A DNA stretch of 64,000 nt from Burkholderia sp. S171 (GTDB lineage: Bacteria > Pseudomonadota > Gammaproteobacteria > Burkholderiales > Burkholderiaceae): positions 287,275 to 351,274 of the forward strand of contig NZ_LMUF01000052.1 of the NCBI RefSeq assembly GCF_009766085.1, given 5' to 3'. Below, piece after piece: positions 18,651 to 25,716 of the stretch (position 1 is its first letter; each line of letters begins with the position of its first letter). Below the pieces are notes generated by a model. That model was not told where the DNA came from, did no database searches, and was given only the letters and a program-made list of their open reading frames with translations. The translations under genes were made by a program, and so were the position numbers.

Positions 18651-18717
18651 GTTGTCCAAAAAGCCCGTCATGGGCTATTGCTGAAGCCTTGCAATGAAAC
18701 TGGACCGTCGTTGGTCC
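18644..18717 (-). promoter_or_regulatory. Two-hairpin ANTAR antiterminator in the narK leader
   Basis: Minus-strand RNA: hairpin P1 (18717 to 18702) is GGACC-AACGAC-GGTCC. Hairpin P2 (18657 to 18644) is GGAC-AACGGC-GTCC. Both are six-base loops with A at position 1 and G at position 4, the known recognition rule for ANTAR proteins. The 44-base linker contains a third hairpin (18676 to 18662, AGCCC-ATGAC-GGGCT, followed by T's) that could be a spacer or an extra terminator. P2 uses part of the terminator's left arm. NasT (20222-20797) is the obvious ligand. Antitermination is inferred from this mutual exclusivity. Confidence 0.85.
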
Positions 18718-18731
18718 ATGACCGCTTTATT

Positions 18732-18747
18732 TGCAAGGGCCATGCCA
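18732..18747 (-). promoter_or_regulatory. Sigma-54 (-24/-12) promoter of the nitrate operon
   Basis: The minus strand reads TGGCATG-GCCC-TTGCA, matching the RpoN consensus TGGCACG-N4-TTGC with the correct spacing. Counting 12 bases from the -12 C puts the start near 18721, four bases before P1, leaving a leader of about 136 nt. Two NtrC-like sites lie upstream. Confidence 0.8.
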
Positions 18748-18834
18748 TACGCGGCGTTTCTATATATGGTGGGCGTTTGCGGGCAACAGCACATTTTTAT
18801 GCCGATTGCGGGCGGTGCATTTTGATGCAGCGCC

Positions 18835-18870
18835 GCACACTCGCGGTGCGATGCGGCACTGTCCGCGTGC
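18835..18870. promoter_or_regulatory. Pair of NtrC-type enhancer sites
   Basis: Two dyads GCAC-N7-GTGC: 18835-18849 (spacer ACTCGCG) and 18856-18870 (spacer TGTCCGC). The half-site and spacing match NtrC sites (GCACC-N5-GGTGC), although the inner C/G of each arm is not conserved. Centres are 21 bp apart, two helical turns, at about -121 and -142 from the narK start and -190/-211 from the cobA start. This is the classic geometry for oligomeric NtrC activation of sigma-54. Confidence 0.6.
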
Positions 18871-18942
18871 GAGCGGGATGTCACCTTGTCCGCGCTTCCT
18901 GACTCACCAAGCAAGGCAAAAGAAGGACTCGATTCGTGTGAA

Positions 18943-18995
18943 CACGCATGAATGGCGTGGCTTCACGCTGCGTGCGCCTTGTTGCACGCATGAAT
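18943..18995 (+). repeat. Direct repeat CACGCATGAAT, 42-bp spacing
   Basis: CACGCATGAAT occurs at 18943-18953 and again at 18985-18995, four helical turns apart, about 60-110 bp upstream of the cobA start site. The first copy is part of a dyad CACGC-N7-GCGTG. It may be a binding site for a cobA-side activator, possibly degenerate NtrC-like sites. Confidence 0.5.
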
Positions 18996-19026
18996 ACGTT
19001 GCGGGGTGCGCTAACTGAACTTTGTC

Positions 19027-19042
19027 TGGCCTGGATATTGCA
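19027..19042 (+). promoter_or_regulatory. Sigma-54 (-24/-12) promoter of cobA
   Basis: TGGCCTG-GATA-TTGCA has the invariant GG and GC of RpoN promoters at the right spacing. The inferred start is near 19053, six bases before the first leader hairpin. This mirrors the divergent narK promoter. Confidence 0.72.
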
Positions 19043-19058
19043 AATAACTCGCTGTGCA

Positions 19059-19141
19059 CGGCAACGATGTCGGGCGCATGGATATCACAGTTTTTTGATG
19101 TGAATGCCGATAAACATCGGCGACTCAGGACAACGGCGTCC
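19059..19141 (+). promoter_or_regulatory. Two-hairpin ANTAR antiterminator in the cobA leader
   Basis: P1 is CGGC-AACGAT-GTCG (19059-19072, four pairs including one G-U). P2 is GGAC-AACGGC-GTCC (19128-19141), identical over 14 bases to P2 of the narK leader. Both loops obey the A1/G4 ANTAR rule. A linker hairpin GCCGAT-AAAC-ATCGGC (19106-19121) lies between, as in the narK leader. P2 overlaps the left arm of the terminator at 19135-19174. The same NasT protein should therefore control cobA. Confidence 0.82.
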
Positions 19142-19174
19142 CTTCGTGCAAGAGCACGAGTGGATGCCGTTTTT
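19135..19174 (+). terminator. Leader terminator of cobA (attenuator)
   Basis: Outer stem GGCGTCC/GGATGCC (one G-U pair), inner stem CGTGC-AAGA-GCACG, then GTTTTT. It is a strong intrinsic terminator 144 bases before the cobA start. Its first seven bases are the 3' half of ANTAR hairpin P2. Confidence 0.82.
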
Positions 19175-19317
19175 CGTTGTGGCGCCGTGTTGTCGCATTA
19201 GCCAAAGCAGGTCATCTGACGTGCCCGAAGCGCGACCCATGCGACCCATTCCGATCATCGATCTTTTAAGCAACGTGCCGGCTGTTGTGTTTTCTCAAGC
19301 CGCCAAAGGACATCACG

Positions 19318-20109
19318 ATGACAACTGGCAAGGTCACCTTGCTTAGCGCGGGTCCCGGCGATCTGGACCTGCTTACGATCAAAGCCGCCAAAGCATTGGC
19401 GCTGGCGGATATCGTGTTGCTGGACGATCTCGTCAATCCCGAGATCGTGTCGCTTGCGCCACAAGCGCGAGTGATTCGAGTAGGCAAGCGCGGCGGCTGC
19501 AAGTCGACACCGCAAGCGTTCATCCAGCGACTCATGCAACGTTATGCCCTCAAAGGACTGCACGTGATTCGCGTCAAGGGCGGCGACGCGCTGCTGTTCG
19601 GGCGCGCAGGCGAAGAACTCACGGCACTGCGAGACGCGCAGATTCCAGTAGAGATCATCAACGGCATTTCGTCGGGCTTTGCAGCGGCCGCGAGTCTCGG
19701 GATATCGCTGACGCATCGGGAGCATTGCCAGGGAGTGACCTTCGTCACGGCGCACAAGCAGGATCATGGCGAACCCAACTGGGCCGCGCTTGCGGCAACC
19801 GGCACGACGCTCGCGATCTATATGGGCATGACGCGTATCGAAGGCCTCTGCCATGCACTGCTCTCTGCATTGCCTGCATCCACCCCTGCTGCGGTGGTTC
19901 AATGGAGCGGTACAGCGTCCGAGCGTCGCTGGCTTGGACCGCTGGACCGCCTGGCTACTGACGCCGTCAATGAAGGTCTGGGAAGCCCCGCCGTGATCCT
20001 GGTTGGCAATGCGATTAGCGAAGCGGTAGATTGGGTCACGCACAACGAAACCGGCGAGCATGCCAACGTATGGCAAGACATCACCGAAGCGATTCAGCAT
20101 GCAGCCTGA
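19318..20109 (+). CDS. cobA: Uroporphyrinogen-III C-methyltransferase
   Basis: A 263-residue SUMT-family methyltransferase: VTLLSAGPGDLDLLTIKAAKAL at the N-terminus, VIRVKGGDALLFGRAGEE (signature 2) and the INGISSG loop. It transfers two methyls from S-adenosylmethionine to uroporphyrinogen III to give precorrin-2, the first step to siroheme. It lacks the CysG dehydrogenase/ferrochelatase part, so another protein must finish siroheme. AAAGGA precedes ATG 19318. Placed opposite nirB, it supplies the siroheme needed by that enzyme; shared ANTAR leaders support this. It could also be named sumT/nasF-like. Confidence 0.93.
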   Translation: MTTGKVTLLSAGPGDLDLLTIKAAKALALADIVLLDDLVNPEIVSLAPQARVIRVGKRGGCKSTPQAFIQRLMQRYALKGLHVIRVKGGDALLFGRAGEELTALRDAQIPVEIINGISSGFAAAASLGISLTHREHCQGVTFVTAHKQDHGEPNWAALAATGTTLAIYMGMTRIEGLCHALLSALPASTPAAVVQWSGTASERRWLGPLDRLATDAVNEGLGSPAVILVGNAISEAVDWVTHNETGEHANVWQDITEAIQHAA

Positions 20110-20221
20110 CGAACGCAAACAGTTTCTTTCAACGCAAGCGGTCTTGATAGAGCGCGCTGACCGATCGCCCGCGAGCGTCTCTGCAGGCCATGCATGCATG
20201 AGCTATCCCGGCGCCTGACCC

Positions 20222-20797
20222 ATGCTTCGTGTACTGCTCGTCACCGACACCGACAAACCCATTGGCGATCTTCGCCAGGCACTCGCACGCCTGGGCTACG
20301 ACATGCTGGCCGAAGTGGCGACCCCTGCAGCACTACCCAAGGTAGTGGAAGAGCAGCGCCCGGATGTGGTCATCATCGATACTGAATCGCCTTCACGCGA
20401 CACGCTCGAACAACTTGCCGTGATGAACGAGACCGCGCCGCGTCCGGTCCTGATGTTCAGCAACGACGGCGACCAGCAACTGATTCACGCCGCGGTCGGT
20501 GCAGGCGTGAGCGCGTATCTTGTCGAAGGCCTGGAGGCCGCGCGTCTCGCACCCATTCTCGAAGTCGCGCTGGCGCGGTTCGCCCGCGACGAGCAAATGC
20601 GCAAACGGCTCGCCGACGCGGAAAATGAACTCGCGGACCGCAAGCTGATCGACCGGGCCAAGCGCCTGTTGATGGACCGGCGCAAGATGTCCGAACCGGA
20701 GGCCTACGCCATGCTGCGCAAGCGCGCGATGGACGAGGGGATGAAGCTTGCCGAGGTCGCGCGCCAGTTGGTGTCGATGGTCGATTTACTAGGGTAG
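20222..20797 (+). CDS. nasT: NasT-type ANTAR response regulator (transcription antiterminator)
   Basis: A 191-residue protein with a pseudo-receiver domain (1-120; VLLVTDTDK, acidic residue Asp53 in VVIIDTESPSRD) and a C-terminal ANTAR three-helix domain (about 125-185; LIDRAKRLLMDRRKMSEPEAYAMLRKRAMDEGMKLAEVA). ANTAR proteins bind paired hexaloop RNA hairpins and prevent terminator formation. Known NasT proteins are held inactive by NasS without nitrate. It sits 9 bases before nasS, and two fitting RNA targets lie in the same locus. The start has no strong ribosome-binding site. Confidence 0.93.
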   Translation: MLRVLLVTDTDKPIGDLRQALARLGYDMLAEVATPAALPKVVEEQRPDVVIIDTESPSRDTLEQLAVMNETAPRPVLMFSNDGDQQLIHAAVGAGVSAYLVEGLEAARLAPILEVALARFARDEQMRKRLADAENELADRKLIDRAKRLLMDRRKMSEPEAYAMLRKRAMDEGMKLAEVARQLVSMVDLLG

Positions 20798-20806
20798 CCC
20801 TACAAC

Positions 20807-21958
20807 ATGAATATGCCCAAAGCCGCCTTGAACCACGCGTCCCAGCCACCCGAGAAGACCCACATCCGCCTGGGTTTCGTGGCGCTGAGCGATGTCGCTC
20901 CGCTCGCCGTTGCCAAGATTCTCGAGTTTGGGCACAGCCACGGCCTGACGCTCGAGTTGTGCCGGCAGCCGTCCTGGGCCGCCGTGCGCGACAAGCTATT
21001 GTCCGGCGAGATTGATGCAGCGCACGCGCTTTATGGGCTCGTGTACGGCGTGCAACTCGGTATTGGCGGACCGCAAGGCGACATGGCCGTGCTGATGGTG
21101 CTGAACCGTAATGGCCAGGCCATTACGCTCTCGAACCCGCTTGCCGATGCGCTGAGCCGGAGCGGCAGTTTGAAGGAGGCGCTCGCGTCGCTCGGCCGTC
21201 CTCCGGTCTTCGCCCAGACCTTTCCGACCGGCACGCATGCGATGTGGTTGTACTACTGGCTCGCAGCGCTTGGCGTGCATCCGTTGCGCGACATTCGCAG
21301 CATCGTGATCCCGCCGCCGCAAATGGTCGATGCATTGGCCGAGGGCGAGCTCGACGGATTCTGTGCCGGTGAGCCGTGGAACGCGGTTGCCGAGGCACGT
21401 CACGCGGGCAGGACCGTCGCGATTACGAGCGAGATCTGGCCGGACCACCCTGAAAAGGTGCTGGCCAGCCGGCGCGATTTCGTCGCGCTTTATCCGAACA
21501 CAGCGCGCGCGCTGGTCCAGACCATGCTCGAAGCGTGCCGGTGGCTTGACGACCCCGCGCATCGCGCCGACATCTCGACGTGGCTCGCCGCGCCGGAACT
21601 GATAGGCGTGCCGCAGGAATTGATCGCGCCCAGGCTGCTGGGTGACTACGGCGCAGCGCAATTCCCCGTGCGGCCGCTCCCCGTTAGTTTTTTCGACAAA
21701 GGCGCCGTCAACTATCCGCGACCGTCCGATGGCCTGTGGTTCCTGACGCAATATCGGCGATGGGGTTTGCTGAGCGGCGATCACGACGACGCCGCAATTG
21801 CATCGGCGATCAGCCAGACGGCGCTGTATCGCGAGGCCGCAGCATTGGCGGACGTTCGCGTGCCGGACGAGATCCGCGCGGACATTCTGGTCGACGGGCA
21901 CGTCTGGGATGGACAAGATCCCGCCGCTTATCTCGACGGGTTCGCCATGCGTGCCTGA
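20807..21958 (+). CDS. nasS: NasS-type nitrate/nitrite sensor (NrtA-like binding protein)
   Basis: A 383-residue member of the NrtA/CmpA substrate-binding family (IRLGFVALSDVAPLAVAK; LYGLVYGVQLGIGG; FPTGTHAMWLYYWLA; LDGFCAGEPWNAVAE). There is no signal peptide or lipobox, so it stays in the cytoplasm. That fits NasS, which binds nitrate/nitrite and releases NasT, rather than an ABC transporter component, and no nrtBC genes adjoin. It forms a two-gene unit with nasT. The role follows from family and context; nitrate binding is inferred. Confidence 0.9.
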   Translation: MNMPKAALNHASQPPEKTHIRLGFVALSDVAPLAVAKILEFGHSHGLTLELCRQPSWAAVRDKLLSGEIDAAHALYGLVYGVQLGIGGPQGDMAVLMVLNRNGQAITLSNPLADALSRSGSLKEALASLGRPPVFAQTFPTGTHAMWLYYWLAALGVHPLRDIRSIVIPPPQMVDALAEGELDGFCAGEPWNAVAEARHAGRTVAITSEIWPDHPEKVLASRRDFVALYPNTARALVQTMLEACRWLDDPAHRADISTWLAAPELIGVPQELIAPRLLGDYGAAQFPVRPLPVSFFDKGAVNYPRPSDGLWFLTQYRRWGLLSGDHDDAAIASAISQTALYREAAALADVRVPDEIRADILVDGHVWDGQDPAAYLDGFAMRA

Positions 21959-22311
21959 GGCTGCGGCGCGTTCGTCGCTAGCTGCAATGGCTCGGCGACG
22001 CGTGCCACCGCGCGACAGCGTGGCCTTCACCCGCCGATCCACCGATTCTCACGCCGGTTGCAAAACACACCTTTCTTCAGCGCGGAACACACTCCACGAT
22101 TTATGACGAAATTGCGCGCCAAAGGCATCCGAACGGCCTATGAGCCCGGTTTGGGTTGGCAATCTTCGACGGGATGACGGATGCTCCATGAGTCCCCGCC
22201 CGGCATGCAGCGGCGTGACCGAAGGCTTGCCGACCGTGGGAACGCATCCTGCTCTAACGCATTACAAACCGTCAAGATCACCATCACCATCATCGAAGTT
22301 GAGAGGTTTCC
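21959..22311. other. Spacer between nasS and the YihY-family gene
   Basis: No supported gene; a 24-codon ORF at 22083 has no ribosome-binding site. A weak hairpin (GCCAC...GTGGC near 22004-22024) has no T-run. A short ATCACC/ATCATC run lies just before the next gene. Promoter not identified. Confidence 0.35.
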
Positions 22312-23634
22312 ATGAGCACGTTGTCCACCGAGAAAATTCAGGCTGCGGTGAAAAAGGATGCCTCCTGGGTGATGGGCGCGCTCAAGAAATTTGGTGAGGA
22401 TCGCTGTGCGGCCATGGCTGCGAGCATCGCGTTCTACTCAGCTTTTTCGCTGGCGCCAACGCTGGTCATGGTGATCGCAGTGGCCGGCTGGGTGTTCGGG
22501 GCCGACGCCGCGCGCGGTCAGTTGTTCCATCAGGTCAATGGGCTGCTCGGCGACCAGGCCGCCGCGAGCGTGCAGAGCATTGTCGAGAACGCCCACCGGA
22601 GCGGTGGCACAGGTGTCGCCGCCGTGATCTCGTTCGTGCTGCTGGCGGTGGGTGCGTCGGCGACATTTTCATCGCTCAACACCGCGCTGAACCTGGTGTG
22701 GCCACTGACCGGCGAGCAGAAATCCAGCGTATTCGCGCTGGTGCGGGTGCGGCTGATCTCGTTCGGCCTGGTGCTGGGGGTGGCGTTCCTGCTGATCGTC
22801 TCGCTCGTCCTCGATACCGCCATCCAGGCCGTGGGCACATGGCTTTGGGGTAATTCGCCCTTCGTGATCATCGGCGACATTGTGCAGTTGGTGGTCGGAC
22901 TGGTGATTCTCTCGCTCGCGTTCGGCGCGCTCCTGAAGTTTCTCCCCGACGGCCGGGTGCACTGGCGGGACGCACTGGTCGGCGGGTTTGTTGCCGCCAT
23001 CCTGTTTTCCGTCGGCAAAAAGCTGTTTGCGTTCTACCTGACTCACGCGGGCACGGCGAACTCATTCGGCGCGGCGGGCTCGCTTGCCGTGTTGCTGATG
23101 TGGCTGTATTTCTCGGCGGCAGTCCTGCTGCTTGGCGCGGAGTTTTCAGCCGCACGCGCACGTTTGCACGATCCCCGCGGTGCGTGGGGCCAGCAGAGTA
23201 CCCGCGTCCCACCGGGCAGCCGCGCCAAGATCGGTTCGATGCTGGCGGGGTCAACGCTACCCGGAGCCGGCCGTGCAGAGGCGGACAACCCCGGGACCAC
23301 AAAAGCGTTCGCGGCCGTGCCGGGACGGGCGCGAGCCTCCATCGAAAGACGGACTGAACGCTCGCAGCATCTGACGCAGCAGGCGCGCAAACGGGTGTCG
23401 GCGTTGAGTACCGCGTTGACGCTAAGCCGCAAGCTCGCCCGTGCGGAGACCGCTGCCACTCGGATGACGGCGCAGGCCATGATGGATTGCGGGCGCAAGG
23501 CAGTGCAGGCAAATGACCTGGTGAAACGCAATCCGTGGCGCGCCGTACTGCTGGCCGGCGGTGCAGGTTTGGCGCTCGCGTTGTTGACAGGACGTGAAGC
23601 GGAACGCGACCAGCCCACGGTAAGCGACCAATAA
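22312..23634 (+). CDS. YihY/BrkB family membrane protein with DUF883-like tail
   Basis: A 440-residue inner-membrane protein. Residues 1-290 match the YihY/BrkB family (AASIAFYSAFSLAPTLVMVIAV; FSSLNTALNLVW; FLPDGRVHWRDALVGG; LLMWLYFSAAVLLLGAEF) with about six helices. The family was once misnamed RNase BN; its function is unsettled (transport or envelope integrity proposed). Residues ~330-440 form a basic helical stretch ending in NPWRAVLLAGGAGLALALLTGR, like the membrane anchor of ElaB/YqjD (DUF883) proteins, so this looks like a fusion. GAGAGG precedes ATG 22312. No operon partner. Confidence 0.88.
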   Translation: MSTLSTEKIQAAVKKDASWVMGALKKFGEDRCAAMAASIAFYSAFSLAPTLVMVIAVAGWVFGADAARGQLFHQVNGLLGDQAAASVQSIVENAHRSGGTGVAAVISFVLLAVGASATFSSLNTALNLVWPLTGEQKSSVFALVRVRLISFGLVLGVAFLLIVSLVLDTAIQAVGTWLWGNSPFVIIGDIVQLVVGLVILSLAFGALLKFLPDGRVHWRDALVGGFVAAILFSVGKKLFAFYLTHAGTANSFGAAGSLAVLLMWLYFSAAVLLLGAEFSAARARLHDPRGAWGQQSTRVPPGSRAKIGSMLAGSTLPGAGRAEADNPGTTKAFAAVPGRARASIERRTERSQHLTQQARKRVSALSTALTLSRKLARAETAATRMTAQAMMDCGRKAVQANDLVKRNPWRAVLLAGGAGLALALLTGREAERDQPTVSDQ

Positions 23635-24279
23635 CGCCTGCACGCCAGCAACCTCGGCGGAAGGATCGAGAGCGGGATGAAGTGCGCTATTAAGTCTTGA
23701 ACTGACGTGATTCGCGACCCGACAGTTTTTCGTGTCAACGGCTTGAATGACCGGAACTTCGTCAAATCGCATCGGCCAGTTGCATCGAGCAAGCACAGCT
23801 CTTTTGTTGCGTCAGCTGCAAAAATGACGCCTTCGATGAGAAAGTGTGTTGGTAATACACAACGCACGAACTCACCTCAGAGCGTTGGGCGCTACTCGAT
23901 CGCGTCGGGCTGACGCCCGGCGTAAACCCTCGCCGAGCCATATGCAGCGCTCCTCTTGATCGTAATACCCCTCCTTTCACGCGCCTCCGGCATATCTCGC
24001 TTATAACGCCTAATTAGTAAAAAACTAATAAAAAACGCCCGTTCTCGCTGAATCAATTGCATTAAAAGGAACTTTCTGGAGACCTCTTTGTCGTCGCGCT
24101 TTCACTAGATGAATCAACAGCTAAAGCCTTGACAGGCTTGCCTTACAAGGCATCACACGATCGGCCATAAAGTGTCTTTTTTTTGAGACATGTTTTAATT
24201 TTTCAGTTCTTAAGTTTTGTAACGCTGCGTTATTCTCTGCGCCGGCAACAACGAATTTAATCCTCGCGTGGAGAACCTG
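23635..24279. other. Long regulatory spacer upstream of the porin gene
   Basis: About 645 bases without a supported gene, AT-rich after 24000. It contains an inverted repeat ATTAGT-AAAAA-ACTAAT (24013-24029) followed by a further A-run; read on the minus strand this resembles a weak hairpin plus T-run. A TTGACA box (24129-24134) is followed by a small palindrome TGCCTT-AC-AAGGCA and no clear -10. Long AT-rich leaders are usual upstream of osmoregulated porins, but no OmpR site can be assigned with certainty. Confidence 0.4.
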
Positions 24280-25455
24280 ATGAAACGTTTCGCACTGACT
24301 TCCCTTTCGCTGGCACTGCTCGGCACAGCTGGCGTGGCTCACGCGCAAAACAGCGTGACCCTGTATGGCGTGATCGATACTGGCCTCACTTATGTCCACA
24401 ATGCGAACGGCAACCAGAAGCAGATCGGCACAGCTAGCGGCGTCCTGTCGGGCGATCGTTGGGGCCTGAAGGGCTCGGAAGATTTGGGCGGCGGTTTGAA
24501 GGCAATTTTCCAATTGGAAAACGGCTTTGACGTGAACACGGGCAAGCTGAACCAAGGTGGCCGCGAATTTGGTCGCCAGGCATTCGTCGGTTTGACGTCT
24601 GACAAGCTGGGTACGGTCACCCTCGGTCGTCAATACGATCCGCTGGTCGACATGGTGCAAGGCATCACGGGTGACAACTACTGGGCGTCCATCGTTGGTA
24701 CGCCGGGCGACGTCGACAACTACGACAACAGCTCGCGTGTAAATAACGGTGTGAAGTACGTTTCGGCGAACTATGCTGGCCTGCAATTCGAAGGCTTGTA
24801 TGGTTTCAGCAACGGCGCAGGCACGACGGGTCAAGGCCAGACGTGGAGCGGTGCAGTTGCGTATAACAACGGCCCGTTGGCCTTGGCTGCCGGTTACTAC
24901 TACACGAGCAACCCGAGTGCTGGCCGTTCGGCTACCACCTGGAATAGCCCGTCGTCAGATTCGATCTTCGACAGCCCGATCAACAGCGGCTACGCGTCGG
25001 CTCACTCGATCGCCATCGCTCGTGCAGCCGCTCAGTACGCTATCGGCCCGGTAACGCTCGGCGGTTCGTACAGCAATGCAAAGTACCGTCCGGACGGTTT
25101 CTCGGCATTCACGTCGACAGAGACGTACAACATCGGCAGCGCGTTCGCGAACTACCAACTTACGCCGGCTTTCCTGATCGGCTTGGGTTACACGTACGAG
25201 AAAGCTAGCGGCGACACGGGTGCTCATTACAACCAGGTCGGCATCGGTGCGGACTACACGCTGTCCAAGCGTACGGACTTCTACGCACTCGGCGCTTACC
25301 AGAAAGCAAGCGGCACGCAAGCTACGTTCACCACGAACGCTGCTGGCCAGACGGTTCGCGTGAATCAAGAAGCGCAAGCATCGATCGGTTCGTTCGGCTT
25401 CGCCGGTACGAACACGCAAGAAATGGTCATCGTTGGTATTCGTCACAAGTTCTAA
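24280..25455 (+). CDS. Gram-negative general porin (Burkholderia OpcP type)
   Basis: A 391-residue outer-membrane porin. The signal peptide (about residues 1-20, KRFALTSLSLALLGTAGVAHA) is followed by mature QNSVTLYGVIDTGLTYV, the typical first strand. GGGLKAIFQLENGFD and FVGLTSDKLGTVTLGRQYDPLVD are hallmarks of the 16-stranded trimeric beta-proteobacterial porins, and the C-terminus ends in Phe (IVGIRHKF), the BAM recognition residue. It allows diffusion of small hydrophilic solutes. ATG 24280 has GGAG upstream; GTG 24268 is in frame but less likely. A strong terminator follows. Confidence 0.96.
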   Translation: MKRFALTSLSLALLGTAGVAHAQNSVTLYGVIDTGLTYVHNANGNQKQIGTASGVLSGDRWGLKGSEDLGGGLKAIFQLENGFDVNTGKLNQGGREFGRQAFVGLTSDKLGTVTLGRQYDPLVDMVQGITGDNYWASIVGTPGDVDNYDNSSRVNNGVKYVSANYAGLQFEGLYGFSNGAGTTGQGQTWSGAVAYNNGPLALAAGYYYTSNPSAGRSATTWNSPSSDSIFDSPINSGYASAHSIAIARAAAQYAIGPVTLGGSYSNAKYRPDGFSAFTSTETYNIGSAFANYQLTPAFLIGLGYTYEKASGDTGAHYNQVGIGADYTLSKRTDFYALGAYQKASGTQATFTTNAAGQTVRVNQEAQASIGSFGFAGTNTQEMVIVGIRHKF

Positions 25456-25512
25456 AGCCGGATTCGGCGCGCATCGCTTCACGGTTTAGCGCGCCGATTT
25501 CGACTGCGGTTC

Positions 25513-25549
25513 AAAAACAGCCATCGGCTTCGCCGATGGCTGTTTTTTT
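25513..25549 (+). terminator. Strong intrinsic terminator of the porin gene
   Basis: A 12-bp perfect stem (ACAGCCATCGGC / GCCGATGGCTGT) with a TTC loop, A-run before and seven T's after. It can work in both directions. Confidence 0.92.
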
Positions 25550-25603
25550 ATGCGCGCGAGGAATTGGCCAACGGGTTTCAGCGATCCATATGCCGAAGCC
25601 AAA

Positions 25604-25650
25604 AACAAGAATGCCCCATTCGGCGTAAAGCCGATTGGGGCGTTCTTGTT
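25604..25650. terminator. Second long hairpin, probable terminator of the Anbu operon
   Basis: AACAAGAA-t-GCCCCA-t-TCGGC, loop GTAAA, then the complementary arm ending TTCTTGTT: about 20 pairs with few mismatches over 47 bases. It lies 67 bases past the Anbu stop (minus strand) and 55 after the porin terminator. No long T-run, so it could be a rho-independent terminator of modest strength or a conserved intergenic hairpin. Confidence 0.6.
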
Positions 25651-25716
25651 CAAGCTGCTTGTCTCACAGAGCCCGTGCGCACGCGTTGAACCGCGTTTGC
25701 TACACCCAACGCCTGT

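Noticed and set aside
18662..18676. The linker hairpin AGCCC-ATGAC-GGGCT as the second ANTAR hairpin
   Set aside because: Its loop is five bases and breaks the A1/G4 hexaloop rule. The GGAC-AACGGC-GTCC hairpin beside it fits and overlaps the terminator as required.
18816..18829. TGCA-N6-TGCA palindrome as a third NtrC site
   Set aside because: Half-site spacing is wrong for NtrC (GCAC-N7-GTGC); it may be coincidental.
20807..21958. NasS as a periplasmic ABC nitrate-binding protein
   Set aside because: No signal peptide or lipobox and no permease/ATPase genes; it is coupled to nasT.
22312..23634. YihY-family protein as ribonuclease BN
   Set aside because: That name is a historical misassignment; no nuclease motif is present and the protein is mainly membrane helices.
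24129..24134. TTGACA as the porin -35 box
   Set aside because: No acceptable -10 box at 16-18 bp; left as an unassigned observation.
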